Source: Hyalella azteca (Eukaryota; Arthropoda; Malacostraca; Amphipoda; Hyalellidae). Taken from it: 64,000 nt of DNA. The notes beneath the pieces are model-generated. The model was given only the letters and a program-made list of their open reading frames with translations, did no database searches and was not told the DNA's origin. Within the stretch, counting starts at the first letter, position 1. Each line of letters begins with the position of its first letter. The stretch spans positions 310,001-374,000 of the forward strand of contig NW_025931637.1 in NCBI RefSeq assembly GCF_000764305.2. The letters run 5' to 3'. The translations under genes were made by a program, and so were the position numbers. This document shows positions 33,935 through 47,571 of the stretch, one piece after another.

Positions 33935-34712
33935 GATTCTATGATTGTAATGATTGAAAAATCTAGTGTGGAAAAAGATCTCAGAGTTTATGTCGACAAG
34001 GAGCTGAATTTTTCTAAGCACGCTGAAACGCAAGCTAATAAATCCAACAATCTTCTTGGACTGATCAGACGCTCTTACGAGTTCCTAGATGCAGAAGCGA
34101 TGAAGCAGTTGTTTGTTGCCGTCGTACGCCCGAATCTAGAGTAACGTTGTGTGGTCACCGAAATTTGGAAAGGACAAAAATTTAATAGAGAATGTCGAAG
34201 ACGTGCAACAAGGATAATTCCAGGCTTGAAGGGCAAGTCCTATGAAGAAAAATTAAAGATAATGAAGCTTCCAAGCCTCAGTTATCGACGTCTGCGTGGG
34301 GACCTCATTGAAGTATACAAGTATACTCATGGTTTATACAAGGTCCCCGAAGGATTACTAGAATGTGAAACAAGAACCAACACCAGGGGCCACGGCTATA
34401 AACTAAAAAAACTGCGCTGCAACTTCTCCACGCGACAACATTTCTTCTCGCTTCGTATCACCGACACGTGGAACAGCCTCCCCGATGACATCGTTGGCGC
34501 TCCCAGTATGAACGAGTATGCCTAGCACCATTTCGAATGCGGTGGAAGTCAAGTAGCTACTTCAAACTATCGTCAGTCTTGAAAAGATCAGGTCAAAGGA
34601 CACGATTTTAGATCTTCTGTAGCATGTCACGAAAAGTACAAGAATCTGCGACAGGCCACATCAGGCCTACTCTGCAGCGCCGATATCACTATATGTTATG
34701 TTATGTTAATTC
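33935..34712 (+). mobile_element. CR1-like non-LTR retrotransposon, 5-prime truncated and decayed
   Basis: Frames encode the C-terminal part of a LINE reverse transcriptase: EKDLRVYVDKELNFSKHAET, LLGLIRRSYEFLDAEAMKQL, VAVVRPNLE, RRRATRIIPGLKGKSYEEK, LPSLSYRRLRGDLIEVYKYT, TRGHGYKLKKLRCN and RITDTWNSLPDDIVGAPS. This is the order seen in CR1/Jockey-group elements. The frame is lost at about 34142 (TAA), continues in another frame to about 34195 and then returns to the first, so at least two indels have broken it. The short ATGTT-type repeat at 34691-34708 fits the microsatellite tail of CR1 elements. Everything upstream of the RT thumb is missing, so the copy cannot be active. Confidence 0.88.
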
Positions 34713-37514
34713 GAATGAAGGTGTAAATTATGATCATTTGCTATCAATTTGCTGGGCTAATCCTGAAATAATGTGCAACTTGCGCAAATAACAAAAAAAA
34801 TACACAATAAATTTAACGTGACCGTCAAATTCAATGAACTGATCCGCAATGATTTTTTTTATTTAAACGGCAATTGTTGAAGTGATTGTGTTTGTTCTTC
34901 AAGTTCACGCACAAAAATAACTGTTACCAAATTAACTGTTGCCTACAACACACTACAATTGGCTATCGGTGATTCGTAAATGACAGTTAGAAGCGAGTAG
35001 TTTTGTCTTTGCATTGACAAGAAAAGTTTTATTGCAACCACAGCCCAGAGCAAGATAAAACCAACTCATGTGTAATATTCACAATCAAATGCTGGATTTT
35101 CCAATCCAACACTGCTCCGGATATCAGAACTGATTAGATTCGACATTCCAGTAATAAAATCAGCACAGTTTTTCCAATTTCAGCCCTCGGCATCTATATA
35201 GGGTCAGACCATCAATTAACCAACCCATCGCGATTATGAAGCTCGAGGCCCCAGACAAAAGAAGAAAGAGACCAAAGATGAAGAATATCATATCACGATA
35301 TACAACAAACAGAAAATATGGGTGTTTAGGTGACCAAATGTGCAATATTCAATGTCTTTAGAGACGAGTTTACTCGAGTTCGCAAGGTTATCTTAACTGA
35401 ATATTTGAATAAAATTGATAAGGAGGTGTAAACATTGATTCATCTCAAGAAATTCATCATCTTCAAGAAATTGCTAACTGAAATAAGTTTTCTGGTCTTG
35501 TATAAGCGATGATCTTCAAAAACGATTCAAGAAATTGGGATCGTAAATATCATATCGCAATTCTCGTAAGTTGTGACATGACGGAAATTTTCTAGTTATC
35601 CTGGTGTTTAATTCCGAAATTAATTTTACATTCAAACGACCAACTGAACTGCGGAATTATTCTAAAAAAGACGATTTTGCGGTGAACCTCATTTTTAATT
35701 TATGTACTTTTCTTAGAAGTTGTGCTACTCGCAATAGTTTTCTTTATAACCTTCAACGTGATGCAACTGACTTATAGAAAGTTTTTATTATCATCGTCTC
35801 TTTATAGCGCATCATGAATGTAAAGAATCGAAGCTTTATGTAAGAAATTTTAAATGGTGGGATGCTACCCTTTTTCTTATTTTCACTCTCAGTGTATTCC
35901 AATTCATTATGAAGTATACGTTCGCTTATTATAGTTTGAGAACAATTTTCATGGAATTTTCAATTTTGTGCAAGCTTCGTCCTATTCAGATTTTGTTTGC
36001 ATTATAGCACATGTAAAAAGTTCTAATACTGAGGCATCATTTAGAAAAATCACTCAGACGTAACTTTTCAGCTGGTATTCCTATAGAGATTCCAAAGTTT
36101 AGCTTTTTAACGTTAACGACGCAAATAACAGAGTTCTACTTCTTCTAATAATATCACTTAAAAGTTTATTTGAATTTGTCGATAAAACTGGACTCATTAT
36201 CAATATTATGTGCATTTTTTAACAAATAAATTTTATTATTGATTTTCCATATCACCAATTCCTTTCAGGTACTGGATTAAATTAGACAATAAAGTAATCT
36301 AGTATTGGAAACATTGCTGCTATGTGAGAGCAATGAGCGCCCTAAGTCAAAAGAACTTCATGAGGTAGCGTGAGCATTGAGCAAATTATGAGCATTTATT
36401 GTTGCATGTGTTCACCTGCTCACAAATATGATTATTGCTACAGCCCTGAGACGACATATAACATAGTTACTGTACAAAATTAATTTCGTGATTAATGCAT
36501 TTCTTAAATTTTGAAATTTAAAAAAATATATCTTACGACTTGTAACAAAATACTGGCAAATGACATGGAATTTAACAGCTTTTGTGCTTTGCAATAGCCT
36601 TGTATTTATACGCACATGATTGGAGCTTTTTATCAAGTCTTTAATTGACCTAGAATGGTCAGCAGTACAGAGTAAATTTTCTGCCATCAATATTATTGGT
36701 TTAAGGGACTCCTATTATCTTCTCTTTCCTATTTAAATTAGATTCATGACTCTCACATATATAAGGAGAACTCTCATTTAAATTATTAGAGTTTTACTTC
36801 TTGTTCATAAGAAAATGGCTTAAAAATGCGAAGAATAAAATAATTTTAGCATCAAGTATAAATAATAAATTTTTCGATTTTCTCTATGACTGCTGCACTT
36901 TTACCGTGCGCATTGCGTAAGTAACAATGATATTTGTCAAGACATATGTCAGCTGTTGTACTTTAGTGTGTAAATTAAATTTCTGCATTCATTAAAAGCT
37001 CTTAATGTATGAGAAGGTTCACTTAGTTTTAATTTGGGAACTTCAACTTAAGGTAAGTAGTCATCCTTTGACGAGTGATTGTGTAAATTGGCAACGTTGG
37101 CCTTAACGATCGAGTTCAATGTTATGCTATATATCAAGGTACAGTTATTTCATATTTCATACCATAATCACCATTGCACTTGATCAGTTGTTTAACATGT
37201 CTGTTCCAAATGAATAATAATGAAGTCGATACTTAGATATAACATCGCAAATCATTTTAATTGCGGATGGATAAAACATAAAAAAATGTTTAAAGCAAGC
37301 TTCTTTCGAAATTAAAATAAATTAAAGTTCAATTTGCGTTTGAAAATTCGATCAAAATCGGTAACTTAAGTTTGGAAGGCTGTCGAAAGTCCATAAAAAT
37401 TCGAAATAAGACATAATATAGGAAAAATGTTTTCATTCATAATTCCCACAGATTATGAATATTTACCTTGTTCGCAAACTGCACGAATCGAGATAATAGT
37501 AGAGTTAAATCAAT
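34713..37514. other. No gene supported
   Basis: Long AT-rich stretch with only short open frames (up to 92 codons, 36412-36690 minus, no recognisable domain). I see no mobile element or RNA gene. Confidence 0.55.
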
Positions 37515-38215
37515 GTCACAGTAACATCTCAATAATGGGAAGCAGTAATAAAAAAATTCAGTGATGGGAGTATCTCCGTAAGCAATAACGGGAACTTTTA
37601 TAAGTAATGAGAACATCGCAATAAAAGAAACAGTAATGAAGACATTTCAATAATGGAAGCAGTAATGAGAACACCTCAGTAATGGATCAGTAATGAGAAC
37701 ATCGCAAAAAAAAACGAAACAGTAATGAGAACATCGCAGAAATGGCAGCAGTAATGAGAACATCTCAGTAATGGAAGCAGTAATGAGAACATCTCGGTAA
37801 TAGAAAGCAGTAATGAGAGCATCTCAGTAATAGGAAGCAGTAATGAGAGCATCTCAGTAATGGAAGCAGTAATGAGAACATCTCAGTAATGGAAGCAGTA
37901 ATGAGAACATCTCAATAATGGAAGCAGTAATGAGAACATCTCAGTAATGGAAGCAGTAATGAGAACATCTCAGTAATGGAACAGTAATGAGAACATCACA
38001 AAAAAAGAAACAGTAATGAGAACATCTCAGTAATTGGAAGCAGTAATGAGAACATCTCAATAATGGAAGCAATAATGAGAACATCTCAATAATGGAAGCA
38101 GTAATGAGAACTTCTCAATAATGGAAGCAGTAATGAGAACATCTCAATAATGGAAGCAATAATGAGAACATCTCAATAATTGAAGCAGTAATGAGAACAT
38201 CACAATAATAGGAAG
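37515..38215. repeat. 29-bp minisatellite, long array
   Basis: About 23 units of AGCAGTAATGAGAACATCTC plus AGTAATGGA. Variants include AATAATGGA, AACAGTAATG and short units with A runs. The left edge is degenerate and the centre is uniform. It is the longest array by copy number in the window. No transcription or coding role is implied. Confidence 0.95.
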
Positions 38216-41116
38216 CTGTCTTTATTAAGACATTACCGTGCGCCTGTCAATGATCTGTCAAGGACTTTTCTGCGCGTCTATTTTGGGCAGGTGAAGAAAG
38301 TGAGGCCTTTTAGAGCCGTCCACGATGATTCAGCACATTCATGCGGCTCTTGGCTGCATACTATACACATTTGTAGAAAATTTCAAGAAGTTCTCAAGAT
38401 CATTAAGAGCTATCTTTGAATTGGTAATTAGAAGCTCATCTTGAATTATTAATTGAGTGCTCATTTGAATTTTTAATTTTTAAGCTGTTTAGGACTGACT
38501 ATTAATTAAGAGCTAATTTTAAATTATTAATTAAGAGCTCTTCTTGAATTATATATGAATTTAAGCTCAGGAAGACGGATAAGGTTGCACATCACAGTGC
38601 GCTGGATTTTTAGATTTTAAGTGCATTAAGGAAATTCAATGCTACCTCCACTGTAACAAATTAAGATACTAATTTTAACATATTAAGGATACATTGATAC
38701 TAAACTAACTATTAATAATAATAAATATAATAAATACAGATGAATAAATAAATAAAAGCCAATGCTAAATTTCTCAAACGTACAGTACATCTTTAGCCAT
38801 GAACAAGTTATTTGTTTGTCAACAAATATTAATTCATGTATTTCTATAAAGTAAGTCCCCATTTAAATTTAATGGTTATAGAGGCTCGGATCGAAAAATC
38901 CTAATATATATTGAAATTTATGACTTTTCACAGCATAAGTTGAATTAACATGTGGCTCGCTTTACTACATTGCGACACCCTACGATACGCTCAGAAACTA
39001 AAAGTTAGCGAAAACAAATGATCGGATTTTAGGAGTGCAAATAGTACTGCATTCTATACTTACAGCCTCCTGCAGCTGATAAATGCTGTGCCAGCACCGG
39101 AAATAATTATTGGAGCCATTGAAAATAAGTTTTAATGACATAAACATTCAGTTACGCGAGGCCAATAGAATTTGAGTAAAATGGCTTTTAAATAATTTCT
39201 GAAACAAACGAGTTAGTATAACTATAGATGGAATTAGACGGGACTCCATATACAGAAAATAAGTGGGTACAAGCATAAATTGTAGACGATGTTATATAGA
39301 TTATAATTAACAATCAAATTTAGTATTTATGTTTGTTCAACTGCACTGCATTCAAACTGCAAACCAAACACCTATAATGAAAAATCTTTAATAGAACTGA
39401 TTATTATAGAATAATAACACGTAACGAAAATTGATAGGAAAATTTACGGAAGTTCAGGTTCAATGCAATAGTTATTGTTTCCCTGTTATTTTCAGATATC
39501 ATTTAAAATTCAAAATGAATTGCTACGATTTGTGTGCCTGATTGGTAAGTGCATTATATGATATAATTTTACATGCAATCAGATTCTAATAATAATCGCA
39601 ATGGATGAGATAAGAATGTTCGTGTTTTTTTTTTTTGTTTAAAAAAATGATTTGAAAAGTGCAACATCATGGTGCCAGGCTCGATTGACTCTGAAATGAG
39701 GTTCATTCTTGAAGTGCACCAGTTCTTTCAGGCAAGCGTGGATTTTTTAAAATTCATTCCGAATGGAATTTACCAGAATCCTTGTTTTTCTTGCATATTG
39801 AGCGGCTAAATCTGCTCTTCCGTGCGTACTTTTATCTCCACCTCAAACATGTCAGCCAGATTTTTCGAGCTAAGTCTGTGCGAGTATAATTTTTCTAAAT
39901 ATTCACAGTCGAAATTTAACACTGAGCAGTAGTATATAGTCATGCCGATCGAGTGTGTGTTGTTTCGTACTAACCAAAATGCCACTGAGCTGCGTTTAAA
40001 TTTTACTTTTGAAATTGCGCCATACTTGAATAATTTTTCCCTCAGGAACTTATAGATACAAATTTGCAAAATGTTGAACGACCTATACATAGTTTATCTA
40101 AGGATAATTTTTTAATCTCACACAAAAATTGGAAGTCTGCAATTTCATCTTTTCCAGTCGGGCTCGACAATCAGAGAAGAAATAAAATCGCAGTAGTCTT
40201 GAGATCTGCAGTTGAACCGAGAAATTTAGCGGCTGGTCGAGACTTATTTTACCGCGTTTATCACAATGCCCACAAAAGGCGTTTTTTAATCGATGAATTT
40301 CCAGGAAAGGCCGCACTTTTGACCACGTCATCCGTGCCTCTGTTGAGAAGTTCGACAAACAGCGCCGCTCAACTGCAGGTCTGGAATAAAACACCTCTGC
40401 AAACAATCTCAAGATACGTCACCTGATACGCATCTGTAGGGGTGTTTACACCTCCTGTTTACAAGTCGGCCTCCTGAATACAAGCCAACGCTCAATTTTG
40501 AGCGCTGTTGAGCAGGCGTTATACAGTCTCGATTTTACGATCAGCCAAGATATTTTCGAAATACGTATTTCTTTTATTCTGTAAATTTTACACTCTATAT
40601 TTTTTCATGGTTACTTAATCGACGCATGTAAGATAAATTTTGGTCTGTATTTGATCATCAATGCCATATAAATTTTTGAAATACTCTGAAGCTAACAAAT
40701 ATGCAAAACATGAGCATTTACCTCAAGATTTCTGTGGTTGAATAAATATACATAAAAGACGAGCTTAATTCAAAATGAATTTCGGTTGCCTTCGCCCATA
40801 AGTTCAAGATCGAAATTTTTTGCCATTAAGGCCACTTCTTTATACAATACAACAAATCAAATATGCATTTTACCGCCCCTCATAACCCATGGTTTCCATA
40901 AATAAATTAGATTCTATATATGAGCGGACGTACGCAATTAAATGAGAAGCGAAACACAAGAAGTAGAAATAGATGCAGATTTTGTTAAAAAATAACTGAA
41001 ACTATCATGTAATTTTACCGAATCATATATATTAGGAAAATTCTTATCTAAAATTTCCGTTAGCTAACAATCTTTAAACGGGTAAACAAGCTAGAGTTAC
41101 CCGCTTAAGAGCGGAG
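38216..41116. other. No gene supported
   Basis: AT-rich. Around 38400-38560 a loose repeat (TTAAGAGCT-ATTTTGAATTATTAATT) occurs about four times. Open frames at 40064-40426 (plus, 120 codons) and 40098-40412 (minus) overlap each other and match nothing I know. Confidence 0.5.
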
Positions 41117-41118
41117 GA

Positions 41119-41767
41119 AAGTGGGGTACATCGGGACATGTAAATTATTTCATATATTAAAAAATAATATTGAACAACAGTTTGAGGTATTTATAGCACA
41201 CAAGTTAGTGCATTGATTGATGTGGTAGAGAGACGTGTCGCCCTTGCATACCTCGGTGAGCAAAATTCTGTTTTAGGTAAGGTTTCATAAGAAAGCTAAC
41301 TAAATAGTTTGCTTTTCATTTTAAATGTAATAAGACTGCCCATGAAAATGAAATTGTCCGTTCATCGCCAAATATCTGTTTAAAGAAATACCTGGCTCTT
41401 CGTCATCTTTATCAGAAGAACATTTCATCTTTTACATAATTTATCTGATGCTATAGAAGAAGAATTAGTGCAAGGAAAAGTTTCAAAAATCTTTCCTGCC
41501 TTTGCAGGGAGAACGAAATCTACTTGCATTGTTCTATTCTTGTATAATTTGGTTTCACTAAAACAGAAGCATATTATGTAGGTTGGATAACGAAGAAAAA
41601 AGACGAAGATAACGAATTTGAAATATCTTACGTGCTCCATGAATCAAAGTCATTCAAAGAAACCCTAATTAATGCGGAAGAACACTATATAACATAATTA
41701 TAACCTGTAATGTGAATATAATTTTGATGATATCATAATAAGGCAATGTGTCCCAATGTGCCCCACG
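41119..41767. mobile_element. Candidate inverted-repeat DNA element (pogo/Tigger-like ends)
   Basis: The left end GTGGGGTACATCGGGACATG (from about 41121) and the complement of the right end, GTGGGGCACATTGGGACACA (ending about 41766), match at most positions, giving imperfect terminal inverted repeats about 650 bp apart. A further GGGGTACCGTGGGACATTTT at about 41796-41815 is in direct orientation and may start a second copy. No transposase frame is visible inside. The pogo/Tigger assignment is a guess from the GTGGGG--CA--GGGACA style of the ends. Confidence 0.45.
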
Positions 41768-41829
41768 GACTGTCCCACAGCACTCCGGGCCGGGGTACCG
41801 TGGGACATTTTATTTCATTTTGTATTTAT

Positions 41830-43160
41830 ATTATTTTCAGTCAAAGGAACAGTTCTGATCATTGCTTAGGTGCTTCGCAATGTAACAAAGGATTTGATGC
41901 TTAGTTTTATTTTGCATTTTGTATTCTATTAGGGAGTTAACAGTGTGATTTCCATTTTAATTTTTTTTTTGTTCCCTTGTACCTACCCTACTTTGGGGCC
42001 TTCTTTAGATCGGAAAGTTGAATTAATCTATCTATAATTAAATTTAAACTATGTTGTAAGCGCTGTTGTTGATGCAATTTATTTCATTTCAAATGAAAAT
42101 AATCGTTAGTTGCCATTCATTTTACGTCGTGAATGTCTAGCCGTCGCAGGTTCGCGAATATTTTGAAACACCACAAGCGACCGGCGGCAGCAAAATGTCC
42201 CTATAATCCTCCACAGGACAGGCAGATCTGACAAGAAGCGGTGGGAAGAAGCGGTCTTGGAACAGCGCTTTTGCTTTATTGTTCCATGGAACATTGAGCT
42301 TTGGGTTCAGAATGAAGTCCTAATTCAATGGATGTTGCCATAATAAAACCCGGTGGCTCGCTACCTCAATGCTGATGAGCTCATGCAGCTCATTTGCGAG
42401 TATAATACTGCGGCGTGATGCTGCGTACGGTTATGGGCATGCGTTTGTGTGCGGTGGCCGGCCTGCCTTATATGGCTGCAATTGGCAGACAGATGCGCTA
42501 CAGCGCACCAAGAAATGTGGTCGTGTTCATCCTAATTATTTTGCATCGATGGATACTTAATAATTGGTGACATAGGTAATGTGAACGAGTTATAGTTTTT
42601 ATCAAACGAACGAAGCTTGTTGAGCTTTTGTGATTATCATATATGAAGATCAGTGAGAAAACGGGATTCATTTTATGGTCATGAAAAAATCTTCCTATGA
42701 ACAGTTGAGGTCGGTCGCATATCATATACCGCATATCAATAATGTATACTCGTATTACTAACTCAGGTATTTCAACCTTAAATGAAACCGTACAAAATTA
42801 CGGATCGTATTACAATCCGGATCAATAACATCACTGGTCTCTGAAATACGTAGACCAGAAAATTTCAATCACGAGATTTAGTTTATTTATTTTATTTTTA
42901 TCATATTCACATTGATTTGAAAAATGAAAAGCTTAATTGAAGATAATTTTTTTTTTCTATATCATTTCTATAAAATCGTAAGCACTGATCCAGGATTAAG
43001 TATTTCATAATTAATTTAATATAATATGTGATGACCAAGCTCCAATTCAGCGCCCTGCTAGCGTCATAGATGAGCAATATTTTCCGCGCACTCAAATGCA
43101 GCTAACTGAAGAAAATGAGTGTGAAATTTCAATTAATGCAGATCTTTAAAACTGTTGTGC
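41830..43160. other. No gene supported
   Basis: Mostly AT-rich, with a more GC-balanced patch at 42340-42560. I found no recognisable protein domain or splice pair. Confidence 0.5.
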
Positions 43161-43164
43161 ATCA

Positions 43165-43442
43165 GCAGAGCGGCGCACACGCGGCCAGTTTACCATAGAA
43201 GCATCAGTTGTGCGACACACGCGGCCAGTTTACCATAGAAGCATCAGTTGTGTGACACACACACGGCCGGTTTACCATAGAAGCATCAGTTGTGCGACAC
43301 ACACACGGCCGGTTTACCATAGAAGCATCAGTTGTGCAACACACTCGCGACCAGTTTACCATAGAAGCATCAGTTGTGCGACACACACGGCCAGTTTACC
43401 ATAGAAGCATCAGTTGTGCGACACACGCGGCCGGTTTGTCAT
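43165..43442. repeat. 40-44-bp minisatellite
   Basis: About seven units of GCGGCCAGTTTACCATAGAA plus GCATCAGTTGTGCGACACAC. Length varies through ACAC insertions (ACACACACGGCCGG). Open frames on both strands repeat the same peptide and are not treated as genes. Confidence 0.93.
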
Positions 43443-45645
43443 GGACACCGCGTCGTCCATTACCATAATGAAGAGCAGCCGCCTCATCGCCGCTCTCTGT
43501 TTACCAGCCGAGCTCGCGACACGAGTCGCAGGAACTCTGCCAAAGACGTAGGATGTAGGAACGGTAGGAAGGTATCAACTCACGGAACTTTTAATACTGA
43601 TATTACTTGTTGATGCGCCTAAGTATCAATATCAGCACTTCAACGGTTTAATTGAAGAAATTAATAAGTTCGGTCATTTAACATTGAACCGAAACGTATA
43701 ACTCGTCCTTTGAATTCTAACTTATTGAATTAACTCTCAAAACCGCTTAAAGAAGTGGTCATAAACACGTTGTATATTATAAACGGTTAGGCTGTATTAG
43801 TCTATCGTTTATTTTAGAAAGTGTTTTTTTAAACATTAAATTAGTAATCTGTTATCAATTTTTCACATAACCTGCAACTTTCGGATTGATTGACACAATT
43901 TTGAGACATACGTAACACTGCAATTTATGGCAATGTAAACTGCAAATGCCTTATTATTCATCGTAGTCTTTCATTATCATTTACTAAATTCTACAAGCAT
44001 GAAAAACTACAAACTCACCTTCTGATGAGCCTGAAGTGAATGAAATAGTTCCTTCTTTTCAAGGCAATTAAGTTTAAAAGTTTTTGCGGATAATTTAAAC
44101 TACCTCAAATTTACTGAACACGCAAGCAGTTTGAGGCGTTTAAAATCGTTTCAATGGAAACGAAAGTAATTTGGAAGCACCACGAAACATCAACGGCGTC
44201 AACCCTCAGCTGTCCTCTCGAACAAATTTGTCTTCGTATTCTGAGAGTGACTCGGCTGTGGAATTATCTAAGCGGAAAAGTGTTGGAGAAGCTCTCGAGT
44301 TCTGTTATTTTGTCAGCGATGATTTGCGCTGCGACGGAGGGAACACAATCCAGCAAATTGACGAAGCGTGAAGCGATGCGTCATGCAGCCCTACCACCCT
44401 AACCCGGTGGTTACGTATTGAGTTGCCATCAAAACACTCCTGCCTACTTTACCCGGCCGCTAAAAACATCATCAGGGCTCTGAAGCATCACTGAAACTGC
44501 CACAATAGCCCTCCTCATGTCGCATTGTGATGCAGGCGTTTGATGGAGTTGAGGTGTTCCCAACTGACGTAAAATAAACTCAAGTTCGCGTTTCAAAAGT
44601 TTCTTCCACAACACAACTTGGACGTTAGGTGCAGTGGACCTCATCCTGACAAGTGGTAGAGTAGATGTTTTTTAAATACTCAGTACTACGTAAGAAAAAT
44701 CTTGGTATGAAAAGACGTTTGGAATATGCAACCTAACATTAACCGCATCTGATGATTATATAGGGAATTATACCTTCCGATATAAACTTTATAGAACTTA
44801 CAGATGTCAGTACAAAAACAATAAATAACACGGATGATTTTACAAAATTTTACCCAAATTTATTACAAATCTAATACTAAAAATCTAACGACCAACTAAT
44901 TAATGAGCAAACCTCCGTTTGAATAGCTCATAGGCATCAAAATAAATGATCATTGAATATCGAAACATTATAGGACGATAACTCATAAGCATTTGAAGGC
45001 CTAAAGTGAGTTTCAAGCCTCCATTCTCCATGGGAACGTGCGGGATAGAAGGTTTTCGCACACACGTGGACGGTCGGCGCAAATACTCGAGTGCGTCCTG
45101 TTGACATCTGACGTACGCGATGCCACTTCCAGTGCGCGGCTGCGACGAGCTGTCGCGTCAAGAACTTCTTCTTTTTACCCTAAAAAAGTCACCAGTCATT
45201 TGAAGAGCCGGACGCGCGCGCATAGAGTCTTCTTGCAGAAAAATTAATGAGAAGGGAATGACCCTGACATGCGTGGTAAGAATTTTGTGTGGTTTAATAG
45301 GAGGAAAAAATATCAGCAACCGGAAGACGATGTACTCGTATAAGGTTGATAACCTGAGAACTGAACAAATGTTACAATTACGAGCATCAGTTGATTTGCG
45401 TTATTCCATATAAATGTATGTTGCAGCCTGCAATTGGAAGAAAAGTTGAGCAAAGGAAGTAAGAAAAGATTATAATAAAAACTGACAGAGACGTGCACTC
45501 ATCGTGTAAGGTTATTTCCGTACGTACTGGTACGTTTTTCGTACCATTAAACGTGACAGATTAAAGCTCTTGACGATATTGTCTAGCCTCCAGACTAGAA
45601 ACAGATGTCTCAGAAATTTCGAAAGCTATAGAGATCTCAATCGTA
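43443..45645. other. No gene supported; one exon-like open frame
   Basis: The frame at about 44132-44371 (plus) is not a repeat and has a hydrophilic, serine-rich composition (for example LSSYSESDSAVELSKRKSV) ending at TGA. It has no recognised domain and no convincing splice sites. A CpG-rich patch lies at 45030-45230. Nothing else is supported. Confidence 0.4.
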
Positions 45646-45647
45646 GA

Positions 45648-45679
45648 GATATCGTAGCTCGTGCACGAGCTGCGATATC
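45648..45679. repeat. 32-bp near-perfect palindrome
   Basis: GATATCGTAGCTCGTG and its complement with a single mismatched pair, centred on GTGCAC. It could form a cruciform or bind a dimeric factor; no context suggests a role. Confidence 0.8.
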
Positions 45680-47562
45680 CTTCAAAGATTTTAATTTCGC
45701 TCGTCTACGAATGCCTTGTGAATGAAATTAGTTTGGGTTGTGGTTTGTTTTGTTTTTCACAAAAATCTCTCTGAAGAGCGCCATGTTTGTAGCACCCGAG
45801 CCTCGCTAAGCTGGCATGAAGACGCGAATTTTGCCTCAAACGCCAGGCCATTACTGGAAGACATACGAGTTAATGGACTCAATAGAGTGGCTGTTAGCAA
45901 ACACGCTTGCTTATGATTAGCATTTATTTCACGAGGTTTTGGCAGAAAACCGACCAATCAGTGTTGACTAAAGCAGTGCAACGTCATTGTTGTCTTGTTG
46001 TATTTCATTTTTTTTGCGGTAAACCGCACGTCTTAGGCTGTACAGAAACGTGATAAACGAAATTATCGTTTTTTTCAGCTTTTAAGTGTGATGTTCTGAC
46101 TATTAAATTTATTTGCTACGGCTGCTGCAGAGGCAGATTGGTTTGCAATTTTTTTTGTGGTAAAATTAATCGAAACCGATGAATTTAGAGTTCGACTTGA
46201 CGATCAAATTTTTCCCCCATTTTTGAGATGCAAACAATTTTTGTAAATTTGTTGATACCTAAAATGTATTCATTGATCACTTTGGATGTATCATTCATAT
46301 GTTGTTTTCACATATGATCGTTCATTTTTATTTTAATTACTCAATTGGTCCTATTCTGGCGTAAAAGTTAAATTAACTGTTTTCGGGCATTCGAATTTTT
46401 TTTTAAGATGCAATGTAATTTTACTCTATTCGGAAACTTAACGACTAAGTTTTCATGGAAATATTGAAAATTTTCTTGAATTATCTGTTGGAATGGCGGT
46501 TGCTTTGAACGCTTTTAATCTGAACGTACAATAAAATATCTGCGAAGCAGAGGCTTGACTCATAATACCGATATATACATGGCTAAATTTCTGGACAGGA
46601 CGGCAAATTTTACTCACAATAGTTGTTATAATTTTAAAACGTCTGCAATAGTTACTTTTGCAGATAGTTACAGATAGTAAGAGACATCGCGAATACCTTC
46701 ATATGGTCTCCAAAAGTTACTTTTGCATATATATAGTTACAGGTAATTTGCGACATCTCTTGTACCTTTATTGATATCAAGCCGCGTTGTATAGAGAAAA
46801 TATTTACATTGTATATATTATCTGCTGTGACAGAGACATCCCCGGCTAACGTGTGCACGAGACCTTGACCTTTCTTGTCATGTTTCTTTGGCCAAAGTTT
46901 CTTGTTACCAAGCTGGACATTATTCTTTTATCTGCAGCTCTATTCATTAGAGGGTTGTTTTACGTAGCAACGACACTCTTAAATTCAGCTTGTCTGAAAA
47001 TTACTCGACTAGTCATGCTGAAATTCATGTTATATTCAAGTAGAAATTGTAATTAAGGCCGTTCTGGTGTGTCACCGCAGAAGAATGCAATTTACAAATT
47101 CCAACATGAGCCAAAAAATCCAATTTGTTTAAATCCAATTTCTTTATTCATACAAAAATGTAATTATCATTAGTTGCTAAATATCTTCGATTGAATATAA
47201 CTAAGGTTCATATCTACTGCTAAAAATATAATAGACCTGTTACTACGGAATATTTAAAAATCTAAAAGATTCACTCCAACGTTCACTGCATGACATGCAC
47301 ACGCATGAGGGAAGAAAATAAGATTTTTCTTATTGTATCAAACATCCGTGTACACAGATGAATATCATAAATCATACTATAATCATATTGAATCAACTTC
47401 TTTAATTCATTGTATGTATATGCTCTGTTAGAACAGAGCGAAGCAGCAGCATTGCTCACACATTATTGCAGCGCCCTGCAGGTCGGCCGCCAGGAGCCCG
47501 TCGCTATATATACATTATATAGTCTGCTTCTCTCGTCCGTGTCTTCCAGCAGACACGAGAGG
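45680..47562. other. No gene supported
   Basis: AT-rich. At about 46625-46765 a block (AGTTACTTTTGCA..ATAGTTACAG..GACATC) is duplicated in tandem with divergence. No exon or RNA gene is supported. Confidence 0.5.
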
Positions 47563-47571
47563 CTGCAGCCT

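Noticed and set aside
37515..38215. CRISPR-like regular array
   Set aside because: Units are contiguous with no unique spacers, and the context is a eukaryotic genome. It is a minisatellite.
40064..40426. 120-codon plus-strand frame
   Set aside because: It overlaps a 104-codon minus-strand frame, has no recognised domain, and shows no clear splice or codon-bias support.
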